A stretch of 64,000 nucleotides of DNA, from the NCBI RefSeq assembly GCF_027125355.1, contig NZ_CP114052.1:620001-684000 (forward strand), read 5' to 3'. The notes beneath the pieces were generated by a model. It did no database searches. It was not told the DNA's origin and saw only the letters and a list, made by a program, of their open reading frames with translations. This stretch comes from Peptostreptococcus equinus (lineage in GTDB: Bacteria > Bacillota > Clostridia > Peptostreptococcales > Peptostreptococcaceae). Positions 37,636-46,583 of this stretch are shown in pieces. How positions within the stretch are numbered: position 1 is the first letter of the stretch; each line of letters starts with the position of its first letter. Position numbers and translations under genes: made by a program.

Positions 37636-38118
37636 ATGTCAAAGAAAAATATAAAAACAAACGCAATGAGATTATTGGAAAGTGAAAATATAGATTATAA
37701 TTTTTATACATATAGTGTGGAGAAAGAACATGTGGATGGTGTAACAGCAGCTAAAGCAATCGGTAAAGATCCTAAAAGCGTATTTAAGACTTTAGTAACT
37801 CAGGCAAATAGTAAAGAATATTATGTATTCGTAATTCCTGTTGGAGAAAATCTTGACCTAAAAAAAGCTGCAAAAGTAAGTAAAGAAAAAAAGGTTGAGA
37901 TGATTCATGTAAAAGATATAACTAAAGTTACAGGATATATTAGAGGAGGTTGTTCTCCATTAGCTATGAAGAAAGTTTATAAAACTTTTATAGACAAAAG
38001 TGCCAAAGATCAGGATAAGATAATTGTTAGCGCTGGAAAAATTGGATACCAAATAGAGCTATCAGCTGAAAAACTTATTAAAATTTTGGACGCATCTTTT
38101 GAAGAATTAACAATATAG
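37636..38118 (+). CDS. ybaK: Cys-tRNA(Pro)/Cys-tRNA(Cys) deacylase YbaK/EbsC
   Basis: Trans-editing enzyme that hydrolyses mischarged Cys-tRNA(Pro). The 160-residue YbaK fold has KEHVDGVTAAKAIGKDPKSVFKTLV, the conserved lysine of that segment, and VTGYIRGGCSPLAMKK with the GGxSP-type loop. GAGGTGA lies before the ATG. It lies 11 bases before the fumarase alpha gene and may share its transcript, though no functional link is known. Confidence 0.93.
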   Translation: MSKKNIKTNAMRLLESENIDYNFYTYSVEKEHVDGVTAAKAIGKDPKSVFKTLVTQANSKEYYVFVIPVGENLDLKKAAKVSKEKKVEMIHVKDITKVTGYIRGGCSPLAMKKVYKTFIDKSAKDQDKIIVSAGKIGYQIELSAEKLIKILDASFEELTI

Positions 38119-38129
38119 ATGGAGGTTTT

Positions 38130-38969
38130 ATGAGAATAATTAATTCTTTAGAAATAGAAGAACAGGTGAAAAAAATGTGTATTGATGGATGTATTAATTT
38201 GGATGAAAGCGTAATTAATTCATTCAAGGAGAATAGAGATAAAGAAGAAAGTGAAGTTGCAAAAAACATTTTAGGTGTTTTAATAGATAATGCAAAAATA
38301 GCAAAAGAAAATCAAATCCCACTATGCCAAGATACTGGTATGGCTGTATTTTTTGTAAAAATGGGTCAGGACATTCATATAGAAGGAGATACAATCACTG
38401 ATGCAATAAATAAGGGTGTATCAAGGGCATATGTGGATGGTTATCTAAGAAAATCAGTAGTAAGTCCTATACAAAGAATAAATACAAAAGATAATACACC
38501 AGCCATTATTCACTATGAAATGGTAAAAGGCAATAAACTAGAAATAGAATATGCAGCCAAAGGATTTGGGAGTGAAAATATGAGTCAGATGAAGATGTTA
38601 AAACCATCTGATGGAATAGAAGGGATAAAAGAATTTATTCTAAAAGTTGTAAAAGAAGCTGGACCTAATCCGTGTCCACCTATTATTGTAGGCGTAGGAA
38701 TCGGAGGAACTGTGGACAAATGTGCACAAATATCAAAAAAATCCTTATTCAGAGAAATAGGGGAGCATAATGAAAATCAGTTTATAAAAGATTTGGAAAT
38801 TGAAATGTTGGAGAAGGTCAATGAGATAGGGATAGGTCCACAGGGTCTAGGTGGCAAGACTACTGCATTAGCTGTAAATATTGAAACTTTTCCGACTCAT
38901 ATAGCAGGTCTACCTGTAGTAGTCAATATAAATTGTCATTCATCAAGGCATAAAAAAGTAATATTATAA
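38130..38969 (+). CDS. Fumarate hydratase (class I), alpha subunit
   Basis: Alpha subunit of the oxygen-sensitive two-subunit fumarase or related L(+)-tartrate dehydratase. The 279 residues hold three cysteines in the positions that ligate the catalytic [4Fe-4S] cluster: Cys66 (PLCQDTG), Cys182 (NPCPPIIVG) and Cys198 (VDKCAQ). GPQGLGGKTTALAV and the HIAGLPVVVN(I)NCH ending are also family marks. The beta gene follows by 10 bases. With the malic enzyme downstream, fumarate to malate to pruvate-type flux is suggested, favouring fumarase over tartrate dehydratase. Confidence 0.92.
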   Translation: MRIINSLEIEEQVKKMCIDGCINLDESVINSFKENRDKEESEVAKNILGVLIDNAKIAKENQIPLCQDTGMAVFFVKMGQDIHIEGDTITDAINKGVSRAYVDGYLRKSVVSPIQRINTKDNTPAIIHYEMVKGNKLEIEYAAKGFGSENMSQMKMLKPSDGIEGIKEFILKVVKEAGPNPCPPIIVGVGIGGTVDKCAQISKKSLFREIGEHNENQFIKDLEIEMLEKVNEIGIGPQGLGGKTTALAVNIETFPTHIAGLPVVVNINCHSSRHKKVIL

Positions 38970-38979
38970 GGGGATTATA

Positions 38980-39513
38980 ATGATAAACTTAAGATTACCA
39001 TTAAGCGAAGAAGAAGTAAGAAAATTAAAAGCAGGAGATATAGTAAGTATTAGCGGTACTCTTTATACAGCAAGAGATGCAGCACATAAAAAAATGTGTC
39101 AGGCTATTGTAGATAAAAAGGAATTACCATTTGATCTAGATGGGAAGGCTATATATTATGTTGGTCCATCACCTACAAAACCAAACTCAGTTATAGGATC
39201 GGCTGGACCGACTACAAGTTATAGAATGGATGATTTGACTATACCTCTTTTGAAAAGAGGATTGAGGATTATGATAGGAAAAGGTAAAAGGGGACAAAAG
39301 GTTATTGATGCAATGAAAGAGTATGGATCTGCCTATTTAGTTGCTATAGGCGGAGCAGGGGCTTATATTTCAAACTCAATTAAAAAATGTCAGATAATTG
39401 CATATGATGAATTGGGCGCTGAAGCTGTAAGAAAGCTAGAAGTGGAAAATATGATTTTGACAGTTTGTATAGATTCTAATGGCAATAATTTATATGATAT
39501 TTCATGCAAATAA
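38980..39513 (+). CDS. Fumarate hydratase (class I), beta subunit
   Basis: The 177-residue partner of the alpha subunit. It has the typical GDIVSISGTLYTARDAAHKKM start, YYVGPSPTKPNSVIGSAGPTTSYRMD, and MIGKGKRGQKVIDAMKEYG. In single-chain class I fumarases this sequence is the C-terminal domain, so the split form is ancestral-type. The fumarase and tartrate dehydratase forms are not separable by eye. Confidence 0.92.
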   Translation: MINLRLPLSEEEVRKLKAGDIVSISGTLYTARDAAHKKMCQAIVDKKELPFDLDGKAIYYVGPSPTKPNSVIGSAGPTTSYRMDDLTIPLLKRGLRIMIGKGKRGQKVIDAMKEYGSAYLVAIGGAGAYISNSIKKCQIIAYDELGAEAVRKLEVENMILTVCIDSNGNNLYDISCK

Positions 39514-39601
39514 ATAAATTTTAGACTCTAGGGATGGAAAATTTATCTAATATAAGATAAAATTATTAAATATAAAGTAATTTATGAAAGTGGTGATAAT
39601 A

Positions 39602-40774
39602 ATGAATTATGGAGAAAAATCCCTAAAAATGCATGAGCAAAATAAGGGGAAAGTAAGTATAAAAAGCAAGGTAGAGGTTACAAATAAAGAAGATTTATCT
39701 ATTGCTTACACACCAGGTGTAGCTGAGCCTTGTCTACAAATAAATAAGAGAAAAGATGATGTATATAAATATACATGCAAGGGCAATATGGTTGCAGTAG
39801 TGAGTGATGGATCTGCAGTATTAGGATTAGGAAACATAGGTCCAGAGGCTGCACTACCAGTAATGGAAGGTAAGGCCATATTATTCAAAGAATTTGCAGG
39901 AGTTGACGCTTTTCCAATTTGCCTAGCAACTCAAGATGTAAATGAGATAATAAATTCTGTAAAAATGATTGAACCGGTATTTGGAGGTATAAATCTTGAA
40001 GATATATCAGCGCCAAGGTGCTTTGAAATAGAAGAAAAATTGAAAGAAGAATTAGATATACCAGTATTTCATGATGATCAACACGGAACAGCCATTATAG
40101 TTAGTGCAGGTATAATAAATGCTGCAAAGCTTGCAGAAAAGAAGCTAGAAGATCTCGAAATAGTAATAAATGGACCAGGTTCCGCTGGTATAGCAATATG
40201 TAAAATGCTTTTAAGTTTAAATGTAAAGAATATATTACTATGTGATAGAAAAGGTATATTAAATCTTAAAAGTGAAAATTTAAATAAAGTTCAAAAAGAA
40301 ATGCTTAAATATACTAATAAGAATAATGAAAGTGGAACACTAGCAGATGCACTAAAGGGGAAGGATGTATTTATAGGTGTATCAAAACCTAAAATGTTGA
40401 CGGGAGAAATGGTAAAGACAATGGCAGATAAATCTATTATTTTTGCTATGGCTAATCCAGACCCTGAAATTTTACCTGAAGAAGCTAGAGAAGCAGGAGC
40501 ATTTATAGTAGGTACAGGAAGAAGTGATTTTCCTAACCAAGTAAACAATGTGTTGGCTTTTCCTGGTATATTTAAAGGTGCATTAGAGTGTGGTGCAAGA
40601 CAGATTAACGAGGAGATGAAATTGGCAGCGGCGTATGCAATAGCAAATTTTGTAGATAATGCAAAGTTAAACCGAGAATATATTCTTCCTCTAGCTTTTG
40701 AAGAAGGTATTTCAAAAGCAGTAGCAGAAGCAGTCAAAAAAGCAGCAAAAGATACAAATGTATGTAGGTGGTAG
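39602..40774 (+). CDS. NAD(P)-dependent malic enzyme
   Basis: Oxidatively decarboxylates malate to pruvate (pyruvic acid), releasing CO2 and NAD(P)H. The 390-residue short bacterial form shows the substrate motif [13 protein letters not shown], the metal-binding [12 protein letters not shown] and FHDDQHGTA, and the Rossmann turn [12 protein letters not shown] 39602 follows GGTGA; an in-frame ATG at 39584 has no site. It lies 88 bases after the fumarase beta gene and 9 before cvfB. The fumarase plus malic enzyme cassette converts fumarate to pyruvate. Confidence 0.95.
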   Translation: MNYGEKSLKMHEQNKGKVSIKSKVEVTNKEDLSIAYTPGVAEPCLQINKRKDDVYKYTCKGNMVAVVSDGSAVLGLGNIGPEAALPVMEGKAILFKEFAGVDAFPICLATQDVNEIINSVKMIEPVFGGINLEDISAPRCFEIEEKLKEELDIPVFHDDQHGTAIIVSAGIINAAKLAEKKLEDLEIVINGPGSAGIAICKMLLSLNVKNILLCDRKGILNLKSENLNKVQKEMLKYTNKNNESGTLADALKGKDVFIGVSKPKMLTGEMVKTMADKSIIFAMANPDPEILPEEAREAGAFIVGTGRSDFPNQVNNVLAFPGIFKGALECGARQINEEMKLAAAYAIANFVDNAKLNREYILPLAFEEGISKAVAEAVKKAAKDTNVCRW

Positions 40775-40783
40775 AGGTGTAAA

Positions 40784-41626
40784 TTGGTTAATTTTGGTAG
40801 AGCAAATAAATTAAAAGTTCTTAGAGAAAAAGAATATGGTCTATTTTTAGATGGACAAACAGGAAATACAAATGATGATATATTTTTGCATAAAAAAAAT
40901 ATTATTAGTAAGGATATTAAAATTGGAGATGAAATAGAGGTATTTGTATATAGAGATTCACAAAAAAGATTAGTTGCTAGTGAGAAAATGCCATTAGCGT
41001 GTGAAGATGAGGTCGCTATTTTAAGAGTGTGTGATAATACAGATATAGGGTGTTTTATTGATATTGGTCTGGAAAGAGATGTACTAGTACCATTTAGAGA
41101 AAAGAAATATCCAGTTTTTATAGACCAATATTATCCATTTTATGTATATATAGATAAAACGGGTAGACTGGCTGCTACTACAGATGTGGAGCCACATTTA
41201 TCATTAGATAGTAATCTGCAACAAGGTGATATTTGTAGTGGATATGTAATAGGCTTCCAAACAAATGGAACAGCTCTTATTTGTATTGAGGGTGCTTACT
41301 TAGGTATAATTTTAAAAGAGGAATATTACACAAGGATAAAAGAAGGAGACAAGTTAGAAAATCTAAGGGTTATAAAAATATACGAAGATGGAAGAGTTGG
41401 GCTAACTACTAGATCTGAGAGAAGATATGAAATAGATAACCTAGAAAAGAGAATAATTTCTTATTTAGAAGGAAATGATGGTTTTATGAGGTTTAATGAC
41501 AAATCAGATCCTGAAGAATTGAGGATAGTATTTAATACAAGTAAAAAAAATTTTAAAAGAACACTTGGCACTATGATGAAAAATAAATTAATTGTTCAAG
41601 ATGAAGAAGGAACAAGATTAATATAA
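40784..41626 (+). CDS. cvfB: CvfB/YitL-like S1 RNA-binding protein
   Basis: RNA-binding protein of 280 residues with CvfB architecture: three N-terminal S1-like domains and a C-terminal winged helix (RTLGTMMKNKLIVQDEEGTRLI). Marks include YGLFLDGQTGNTNDDIFLH and DIGLERDVLVPFREK. CvfB influences virulence-factor expression in Staphylococcus; its molecular task is unclear. The start is a TTG at 40784 after GAGGTG, 9 bases from the malic enzyme stop. Confidence 0.88.
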   Translation: MVNFGRANKLKVLREKEYGLFLDGQTGNTNDDIFLHKKNIISKDIKIGDEIEVFVYRDSQKRLVASEKMPLACEDEVAILRVCDNTDIGCFIDIGLERDVLVPFREKKYPVFIDQYYPFYVYIDKTGRLAATTDVEPHLSLDSNLQQGDICSGYVIGFQTNGTALICIEGAYLGIILKEEYYTRIKEGDKLENLRVIKIYEDGRVGLTTRSERRYEIDNLEKRIISYLEGNDGFMRFNDKSDPEELRIVFNTSKKNFKRTLGTMMKNKLIVQDEEGTRLI

Positions 41627-41661
41627 TTATTAATCAAATAAATAAATTTAAGGATAAAATA

Positions 41662-42999
41662 ATGGCGAATAAAGATAAAATTTATGAAATTTATAAAGAA
41701 TATATATTTAGATATAGAGAGAAGAGAGCACTAGATAAGGAGTTTTCTAACACTAGGATTGCTTCTATTGACTTTATAAGAGGTATATTGGTGATATTTT
41801 CATTAATTATAATAAACCAAGGACTTGAAAATAATATTTCAAATACTTTTAAAATTTCACAATGGAATGGAATTACTTTTGCTGATTTAATAGTTCCTAT
41901 GTTGCTGATTACAATGGGGATGTCAGTTCCATTTTTTATTAAAAAATATTTGAGAATATATGATTCCTTTTCTATTATTATGGAGAAAATATTCATTAAA
42001 TTCCTATTTTTATTTATAATAGGTATTTTTATTAATCTAATATATTATTTTAATCAAGGTATTAGAATAACAGGACCTCTACAATTAATAGCCATCAACT
42101 ATGTAATAATTACATTTATTTATTTGGGACTTGTAAGGTTAAAAATTAAAAATAATAATTTAGGCTTACTCATGGTATTTATGGCATTAATATGGTCTAT
42201 GATATTTACAATAATAGCTTATATAAATGGTTTTAATATTAGCAATAACACATTTGTAACAGTTGACAGAAGATTATTGTCAATGTTTATGACAACGAGC
42301 GGAATAAATCCAGAAGGTATATTAGCTTCTTTTTCTTCTCTTTCCTTATCTATGTTAGGTGTATCTATTGGTTGTATATTCAACAAAAAACATGTAAGTG
42401 ACAAAAAATATATAAAATATATTAGAAATTCAAGTATAAAAAGAAATGGATTTAATAGAAGTAGCCTATGGCACGATATTAAAAGTTGGTTAAATCCAAG
42501 ATCAATAAAGGCAATTTTAAGTAACTATTATAGGATAAATGATCAGGTAAAAAAACTTGTTGATTTGCTTATATTAACAATTTTATTTTTGTTATTTTCA
42601 AACATTATTTCTATATGGATTCCTGTAAATAGAAATGTATTTTCTATAAGTTTCATTACAAGAATAGGTTCATATATGTATTTTATTATGATGGTATTAT
42701 ATGCTTTATTTGATATAGCAAAATATAGAAGAATAGGTAGATTAATTAGAAGAATAGGAATGAACTCTATTCTTGTGACTGTATTATCTATAATATTATA
42801 CAAGTTGATTAATTTAATCCATATAAAATCTATTTATACGGATACATGGCTACCTCTTAATAATTGGATATGTACGGATTTTATAGTGCCTATATCAGGT
42901 TTATATAATGCATCATTTTTATATTCGATAATTGCGACTTTAGTTTGTGTAGGCATCTCATGGATCCTTATTTATAAGGACATAAAAATAAATCTATAG
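41662..42999 (+). CDS. DUF5009/HGSNAT-like membrane acyltransferase
   Basis: The 445-residue protein has about ten membrane helices. It opens with TRIASIDFIRGILVIFSLIIINQG and then WNGITFADLIVPMLLITMGMSVPFF. This is the pattern of the heparan-alpha-glucosaminide acetyltransferase/DUF5009 group (R-SLDxxRG ... W.G.TxADLVFPxFLFxxG). Such enzymes acetylate extracytoplasmic sugars using cytosolic acetyl-CoA. There is a cytosolic basic loop at about 250-290. The GDPD-like exoprotein follows by 8 bases, suggesting a shared envelope task. Confidence 0.7.
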   Translation: MANKDKIYEIYKEYIFRYREKRALDKEFSNTRIASIDFIRGILVIFSLIIINQGLENNISNTFKISQWNGITFADLIVPMLLITMGMSVPFFIKKYLRIYDSFSIIMEKIFIKFLFLFIIGIFINLIYYFNQGIRITGPLQLIAINYVIITFIYLGLVRLKIKNNNLGLLMVFMALIWSMIFTIIAYINGFNISNNTFVTVDRRLLSMFMTTSGINPEGILASFSSLSLSMLGVSIGCIFNKKHVSDKKYIKYIRNSSIKRNGFNRSSLWHDIKSWLNPRSIKAILSNYYRINDQVKKLVDLLILTILFLLFSNIISIWIPVNRNVFSISFITRIGSYMYFIMMVLYALFDIAKYRRIGRLIRRIGMNSILVTVLSIILYKLINLIHIKSIYTDTWLPLNNWICTDFIVPISGLYNASFLYSIIATLVCVGISWILIYKDIKINL

Positions 43000-43007
43000 G
43001 GGGAATT

Positions 43008-44387
43008 ATGGAAAAATTTGATAAAAAAAGACTTGGTTCGCTTTTAAATAAAAGCCTAATAATTTTTATAGCATTTTTAATAATGATATCCCTATTTAAA
43101 TTATTCTTATATCATAATAGCCAAAAGAATTTAATATCGCAGTTTAAGAATACGCATATTAGAGAGAACCTAGTAATTAATAATAAAAAAGTAAAATTGA
43201 ATAAACCTTATAAGATAAAGGGAGAGACTGTTTATGTTCCAATTATAGAATTATGTGAGAATTTCGGAGCAGATACGTCATATACTTTTAAGCCATATGG
43301 TGGAATAGATTTAAAATACAAAAAAAGTATATATCATCTAAAGAGAGGATCAAATATTGTAGAATATTCTAATAGAGCTAATAAAGTTACAATTGATGGA
43401 CCAGTAGTTTATATGGAAGATACCTTATATATGCCAATAGATTTTATATATAAAGTATTAGATGTCAATGTAGAAAAAGCTAGCAATGGTACTGTGTATA
43501 TGAATAACTATCCGTATAAGTTTAACTATGATTGGATAAAACAAAATAAATTTATTGCTCATGCTCTTGGTGGTGTAGATGGATTTAAATACACTAATAC
43601 AAAAGAGGCGATGGAAAGTTCATATAACAAGGGAATAAGAGTCTTAGAGGGAGATTTGACAATGACATCTGATGGTAAGCTAGTACTATGTCATTCATTT
43701 TCTAAAGAATATTTAAAAGCATATAAGCTTCCTGAGAATTGGTCTAGTGAAAAGCCTACACAGAAAAAATTCTTATCTGAAAAAATAAAAGGTAAGTATA
43801 CTACATTGAGTTTTGAAGATATAGCTAATTATATGAAAGAACATAAAGATGTATATTTTGTAGTAGATTTAAAGGATAATTCTACATCAAATGTCAATAA
43901 AAGTTATAAAGAATTATTAAGAGTGGGAAAAAATGTTGATACTGAAATTTTGAAAAGAATTATACCACAAATAAATAATTCTCATATGTATAAACCTATA
44001 ATGAATATTTATAACTTTAAATCAATGATTTATACTATTTATGATAAAAATGAAAAAGAAATAAGCAAAGCTATAGATTTTTCTTTTGAACATGGTATAA
44101 AGATTCTATCAATAAATAATGCTAATATTTCTAAAGATTTACAAGATAAGATTAATAATACAGGAATGGGAATATATATGTTCAACTATAACAATGAACA
44201 AGAAATATCTAATTTCAAATATCCATTTATTAGAGGTGTATATACAGATTTCTTACCAACACAAAAAATTAATAGGGATAAAGAAGGTAATATAATGAAA
44301 GAGGTAGATAATAAAAAAAATACAACCCCATCTAATGATACAGCAAATAATAATGCCAACATACAAGAAATTGAAGGAATAAATTAG
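43008..44387 (+). CDS. Exported GDPD-like phosphodiesterase with copper-amine-oxidase-N-like domain
   Basis: The 459-residue protein has one N-terminal membrane helix (about 12-33). A stalk domain of the copper amine oxidase N type follows (about 48-170, LVINNKKVKLN, YVPIIELCENFGAD, YMPIDFIYKVL), then a glycerophosphodiester phosphodiesterase-like TIM barrel (about 185-425). The barrel has IAHALGG, NTKEAM, LEGDLTMTSDGKLVLCHSF and DLKD, so the His/Glu/Asp metal site is kept. The classical HRG arginine is replaced (H-A-L-G-G), a known divergent subgroup. The tail is Asn-rich. It probably acts on lipids or teichoic-type polymers outside the membrane. Confidence 0.78.
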   Translation: MEKFDKKRLGSLLNKSLIIFIAFLIMISLFKLFLYHNSQKNLISQFKNTHIRENLVINNKKVKLNKPYKIKGETVYVPIIELCENFGADTSYTFKPYGGIDLKYKKSIYHLKRGSNIVEYSNRANKVTIDGPVVYMEDTLYMPIDFIYKVLDVNVEKASNGTVYMNNYPYKFNYDWIKQNKFIAHALGGVDGFKYTNTKEAMESSYNKGIRVLEGDLTMTSDGKLVLCHSFSKEYLKAYKLPENWSSEKPTQKKFLSEKIKGKYTTLSFEDIANYMKEHKDVYFVVDLKDNSTSNVNKSYKELLRVGKNVDTEILKRIIPQINNSHMYKPIMNIYNFKSMIYTIYDKNEKEISKAIDFSFEHGIKILSINNANISKDLQDKINNTGMGIYMFNYNNEQEISNFKYPFIRGVYTDFLPTQKINRDKEGNIMKEVDNKKNTTPSNDTANNNANIQEIEGIN

Positions 44388-44423
44388 ATATAGTTTATAT
44401 AATAAATTTAAATAAAGTAAAAT

Positions 44424-44464
44424 AAAAAAGATGATAAACATAAATTGGTTTATCGTCTTTTTTA
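44424..44464 (+). terminator. Terminator after the GDPD-like gene
   Basis: A 14-bp stem (one G-T pair) around a short loop, followed by six T. Confidence 0.85.
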
Positions 44465-44545
44465 TATGACTATAATTTATAAGAGAGTATCTTAATAAAA
44501 AGTAAAAAAATAGTTACAAATAAAATTTTATATACAATAAATTTA

Positions 44546-44574
44546 TTACAAATTGTAACTAAATATGATATAAT
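44546..44574 (+). promoter_or_regulatory. Promoter of the CWB2 amidase gene with TTACAA-A-TTGTAA dyad
   Basis: TTACAA (44546-44551) and TATAAT (44569-44574), 17 bases apart. The -35 box is the left half of a perfect 6-1-6 palindrome (44546-44558), a plausible operator. A further AGTTACAA lies near 44512. Confidence 0.55.
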
Positions 44575-44602
44575 TATACAGGTAAAGAAAGGTAGGTTAA
44601 AA

Positions 44603-46438
44603 ATGAAAAAATGCAACATAAAATTAAAAAGTTTAATTATTTCTTTATTGATTTCTACTAGTATGTTATCTACATCTTTTGCACAAGACAATAAAGCTGT
44701 TAATGATGTTACAATAGATGCAAAACAAGTGGAAAACTTAGTGATAAATGATAACTCTGGTCAAGTGAATGTAGAGCTTGGTGTAGGTAAAGTAAATACT
44801 AGTTCAAATACACAGAATTCAAAAGATTTAGTTATAGATAAATCAAATATTGATTTAAATAACCAAGATAATAACTTAAATAGCGTAAATGATATAAAAA
44901 CTAGCAATCTTAAAGTAAATGATATGACGAGTAATTATAGTCAAAAGACAGCATATTTATCTCAAAAAATATATGGGATGGATAGATATGAAACTGCTGC
45001 AAAGGTGAGTAAGCAAGGTTGGCCAAATGGCTCATCAACAGTTGTAATAGTAAATGGAAATAATACAATAAATGGTCTATTAGCAACACCTTTGGCATCA
45101 ACTTTCAATTCACCTATATTATTGAGTAACAATAATGGTATTAGTTCGTATACAATGACAGAATTAAAAAGATTAAAACCAAGTAAGATATATTTGATTG
45201 GTAATATATCTAGTATACCTCAAACAGTAGCAGATTCAATAAAATCTATTACTGGTGCAAGCATAAATAGGATATCTGCTGGTGGGTCAAGTGAATTATC
45301 AGCTACAGTTGCTGAAATTATAAGAAAAAATCATAGTGTAAGTACATCTTATGTAGTGAGTGAATATAATGGCATGGCTGATGCTTTATCTATAGCATCA
45401 AAAGCTGGTGAAACAAAAAATCCTATATTAATAACTGATAATATTTTTATAAGTGATAAGGCATTGCAATTTGCTAGAAGCATGCAAAATGTTTATTATA
45501 TTGGTGGAGAAAGTTCTATGTCAAACTCAATAATAGATAAAATTTCTCCATATGTAAATAATGGTTCTAGATTAAATCGTATATTCGGTGTAGATAGACA
45601 TGCTACAAATGTTAAGGTAATAGATAAATTTTATCCTAATGTTAAGATGGATAAAGTAGTTGTTACAAGATCAGATAATGCTGGTTTAATTGATACAGTA
45701 TCTGCAGGACCATATGCATCTTTGATCAAAGCACCTATATTAATAACAAATTCTAGTTATATCAGTAAATATACTAAAGACTTAATAAATGTCAGAACTG
45801 CAAATATTGTTTACCAAATAGGTGGTGGAATCAGTGCTTCAATTATTGAGACAATAGTAAACAGGCTTTCAATATTGAACTATAAGAGCCCTGTAGATGG
45901 AAAAGTAATAGTTATAGATCCAGGACATGGAGGTAAAGATTCGGGTGCATCTGGTTTGGATGGTCAAGAAGAAAAAGATTGGAATTTAGTAACAGCATTA
46001 TCATGTGCGCAGTATTTACGTGATGCAGGTGCTGATGTAGTACTGACTAGAACAAATGATTATTATCCAAGTCTTCAAGAAAGAGCAGATATAAGTAATA
46101 CAAATCCGACAGTATTATTCTGTTCTATACATTATAATTCTGCAGAATCATCTTATGCAAATGGAGTAGAAGTATATAAGGGTGAAGGTAATTTAGCATC
46201 AAGAGCTGCAACAAATGTTTTAAATAACATACTAGGGGCATTTGATTTATCTCAAAGGGCAGAAGGAGTCAAGGAAAACCCAGGTTATTATGTAATAAAC
46301 AATACAACTGCACCTGCTATTTTAGTTGAAGGGGGATTTATGTCAAATAGACATGATGTAGACATACTAAAATATGAAAGTGCCCAAAAAACGATGGGAA
46401 TTCAGATTGCAAAGGGTATAATAGAAACTTTTAGATAA
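44603..46438 (+). CDS. N-acetylmuramoyl-L-alanine amidase with three CWB2 repeats
   Basis: Wall-bound autolysin of 611 residues. A signal peptide (about 1-27) and an Asn/Asp-rich linker are followed by three CWB2 repeats (about 123, 222 and 317 onward). The C-terminal Amidase_3 domain (about 433-611) cuts the bond between muramic acid and the stem peptide. Zinc ligands His442 (DPGHGG), Glu456 and His510 (SIHYNS), and the catalytic Glu576 (VEGGFMSN), are all present. The domain order resembles Cwp6 of Clostridioides difficile. It has its own promoter and a very strong terminator. Confidence 0.93.
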   Translation: MKKCNIKLKSLIISLLISTSMLSTSFAQDNKAVNDVTIDAKQVENLVINDNSGQVNVELGVGKVNTSSNTQNSKDLVIDKSNIDLNNQDNNLNSVNDIKTSNLKVNDMTSNYSQKTAYLSQKIYGMDRYETAAKVSKQGWPNGSSTVVIVNGNNTINGLLATPLASTFNSPILLSNNNGISSYTMTELKRLKPSKIYLIGNISSIPQTVADSIKSITGASINRISAGGSSELSATVAEIIRKNHSVSTSYVVSEYNGMADALSIASKAGETKNPILITDNIFISDKALQFARSMQNVYYIGGESSMSNSIIDKISPYVNNGSRLNRIFGVDRHATNVKVIDKFYPNVKMDKVVVTRSDNAGLIDTVSAGPYASLIKAPILITNSSYISKYTKDLINVRTANIVYQIGGGISASIIETIVNRLSILNYKSPVDGKVIVIDPGHGGKDSGASGLDGQEEKDWNLVTALSCAQYLRDAGADVVLTRTNDYYPSLQERADISNTNPTVLFCSIHYNSAESSYANGVEVYKGEGNLASRAATNVLNNILGAFDLSQRAEGVKENPGYYVINNTTAPAILVEGGFMSNRHDVDILKYESAQKTMGIQIAKGIIETFR

Positions 46439-46461
46439 GTTAATAAGTAATCATTTTAAAT

Positions 46462-46501
46462 AATAAAAATAGAGGGACATTAATGTCCCTCTATTTTTAT
46501 T
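46462..46501 (+). terminator. Terminator of the CWB2 amidase gene
   Basis: A perfect 40-base dyad with a GAGGGACA/TGTCCCTC core and A-rich/T-rich flanks. Confidence 0.92.
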
Positions 46502-46522
46502 ATTTAAAATCTGATAAATTAA

Positions 46523-46551
46523 TTTAATTTTATAAGTATATTTGGTATAAT
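46523..46551 (+). promoter_or_regulatory. Candidate promoter of the doubly anchored CWB2-like gene
   Basis: TTTAAT (46523-46528), 17 bases, TATAAT (46546-46551) with an extended -10 TGG before it. Confidence 0.5.
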
Positions 46552-46583
46552 AAATAGTAATGATTAAAAATTAGGAGTTAAAA

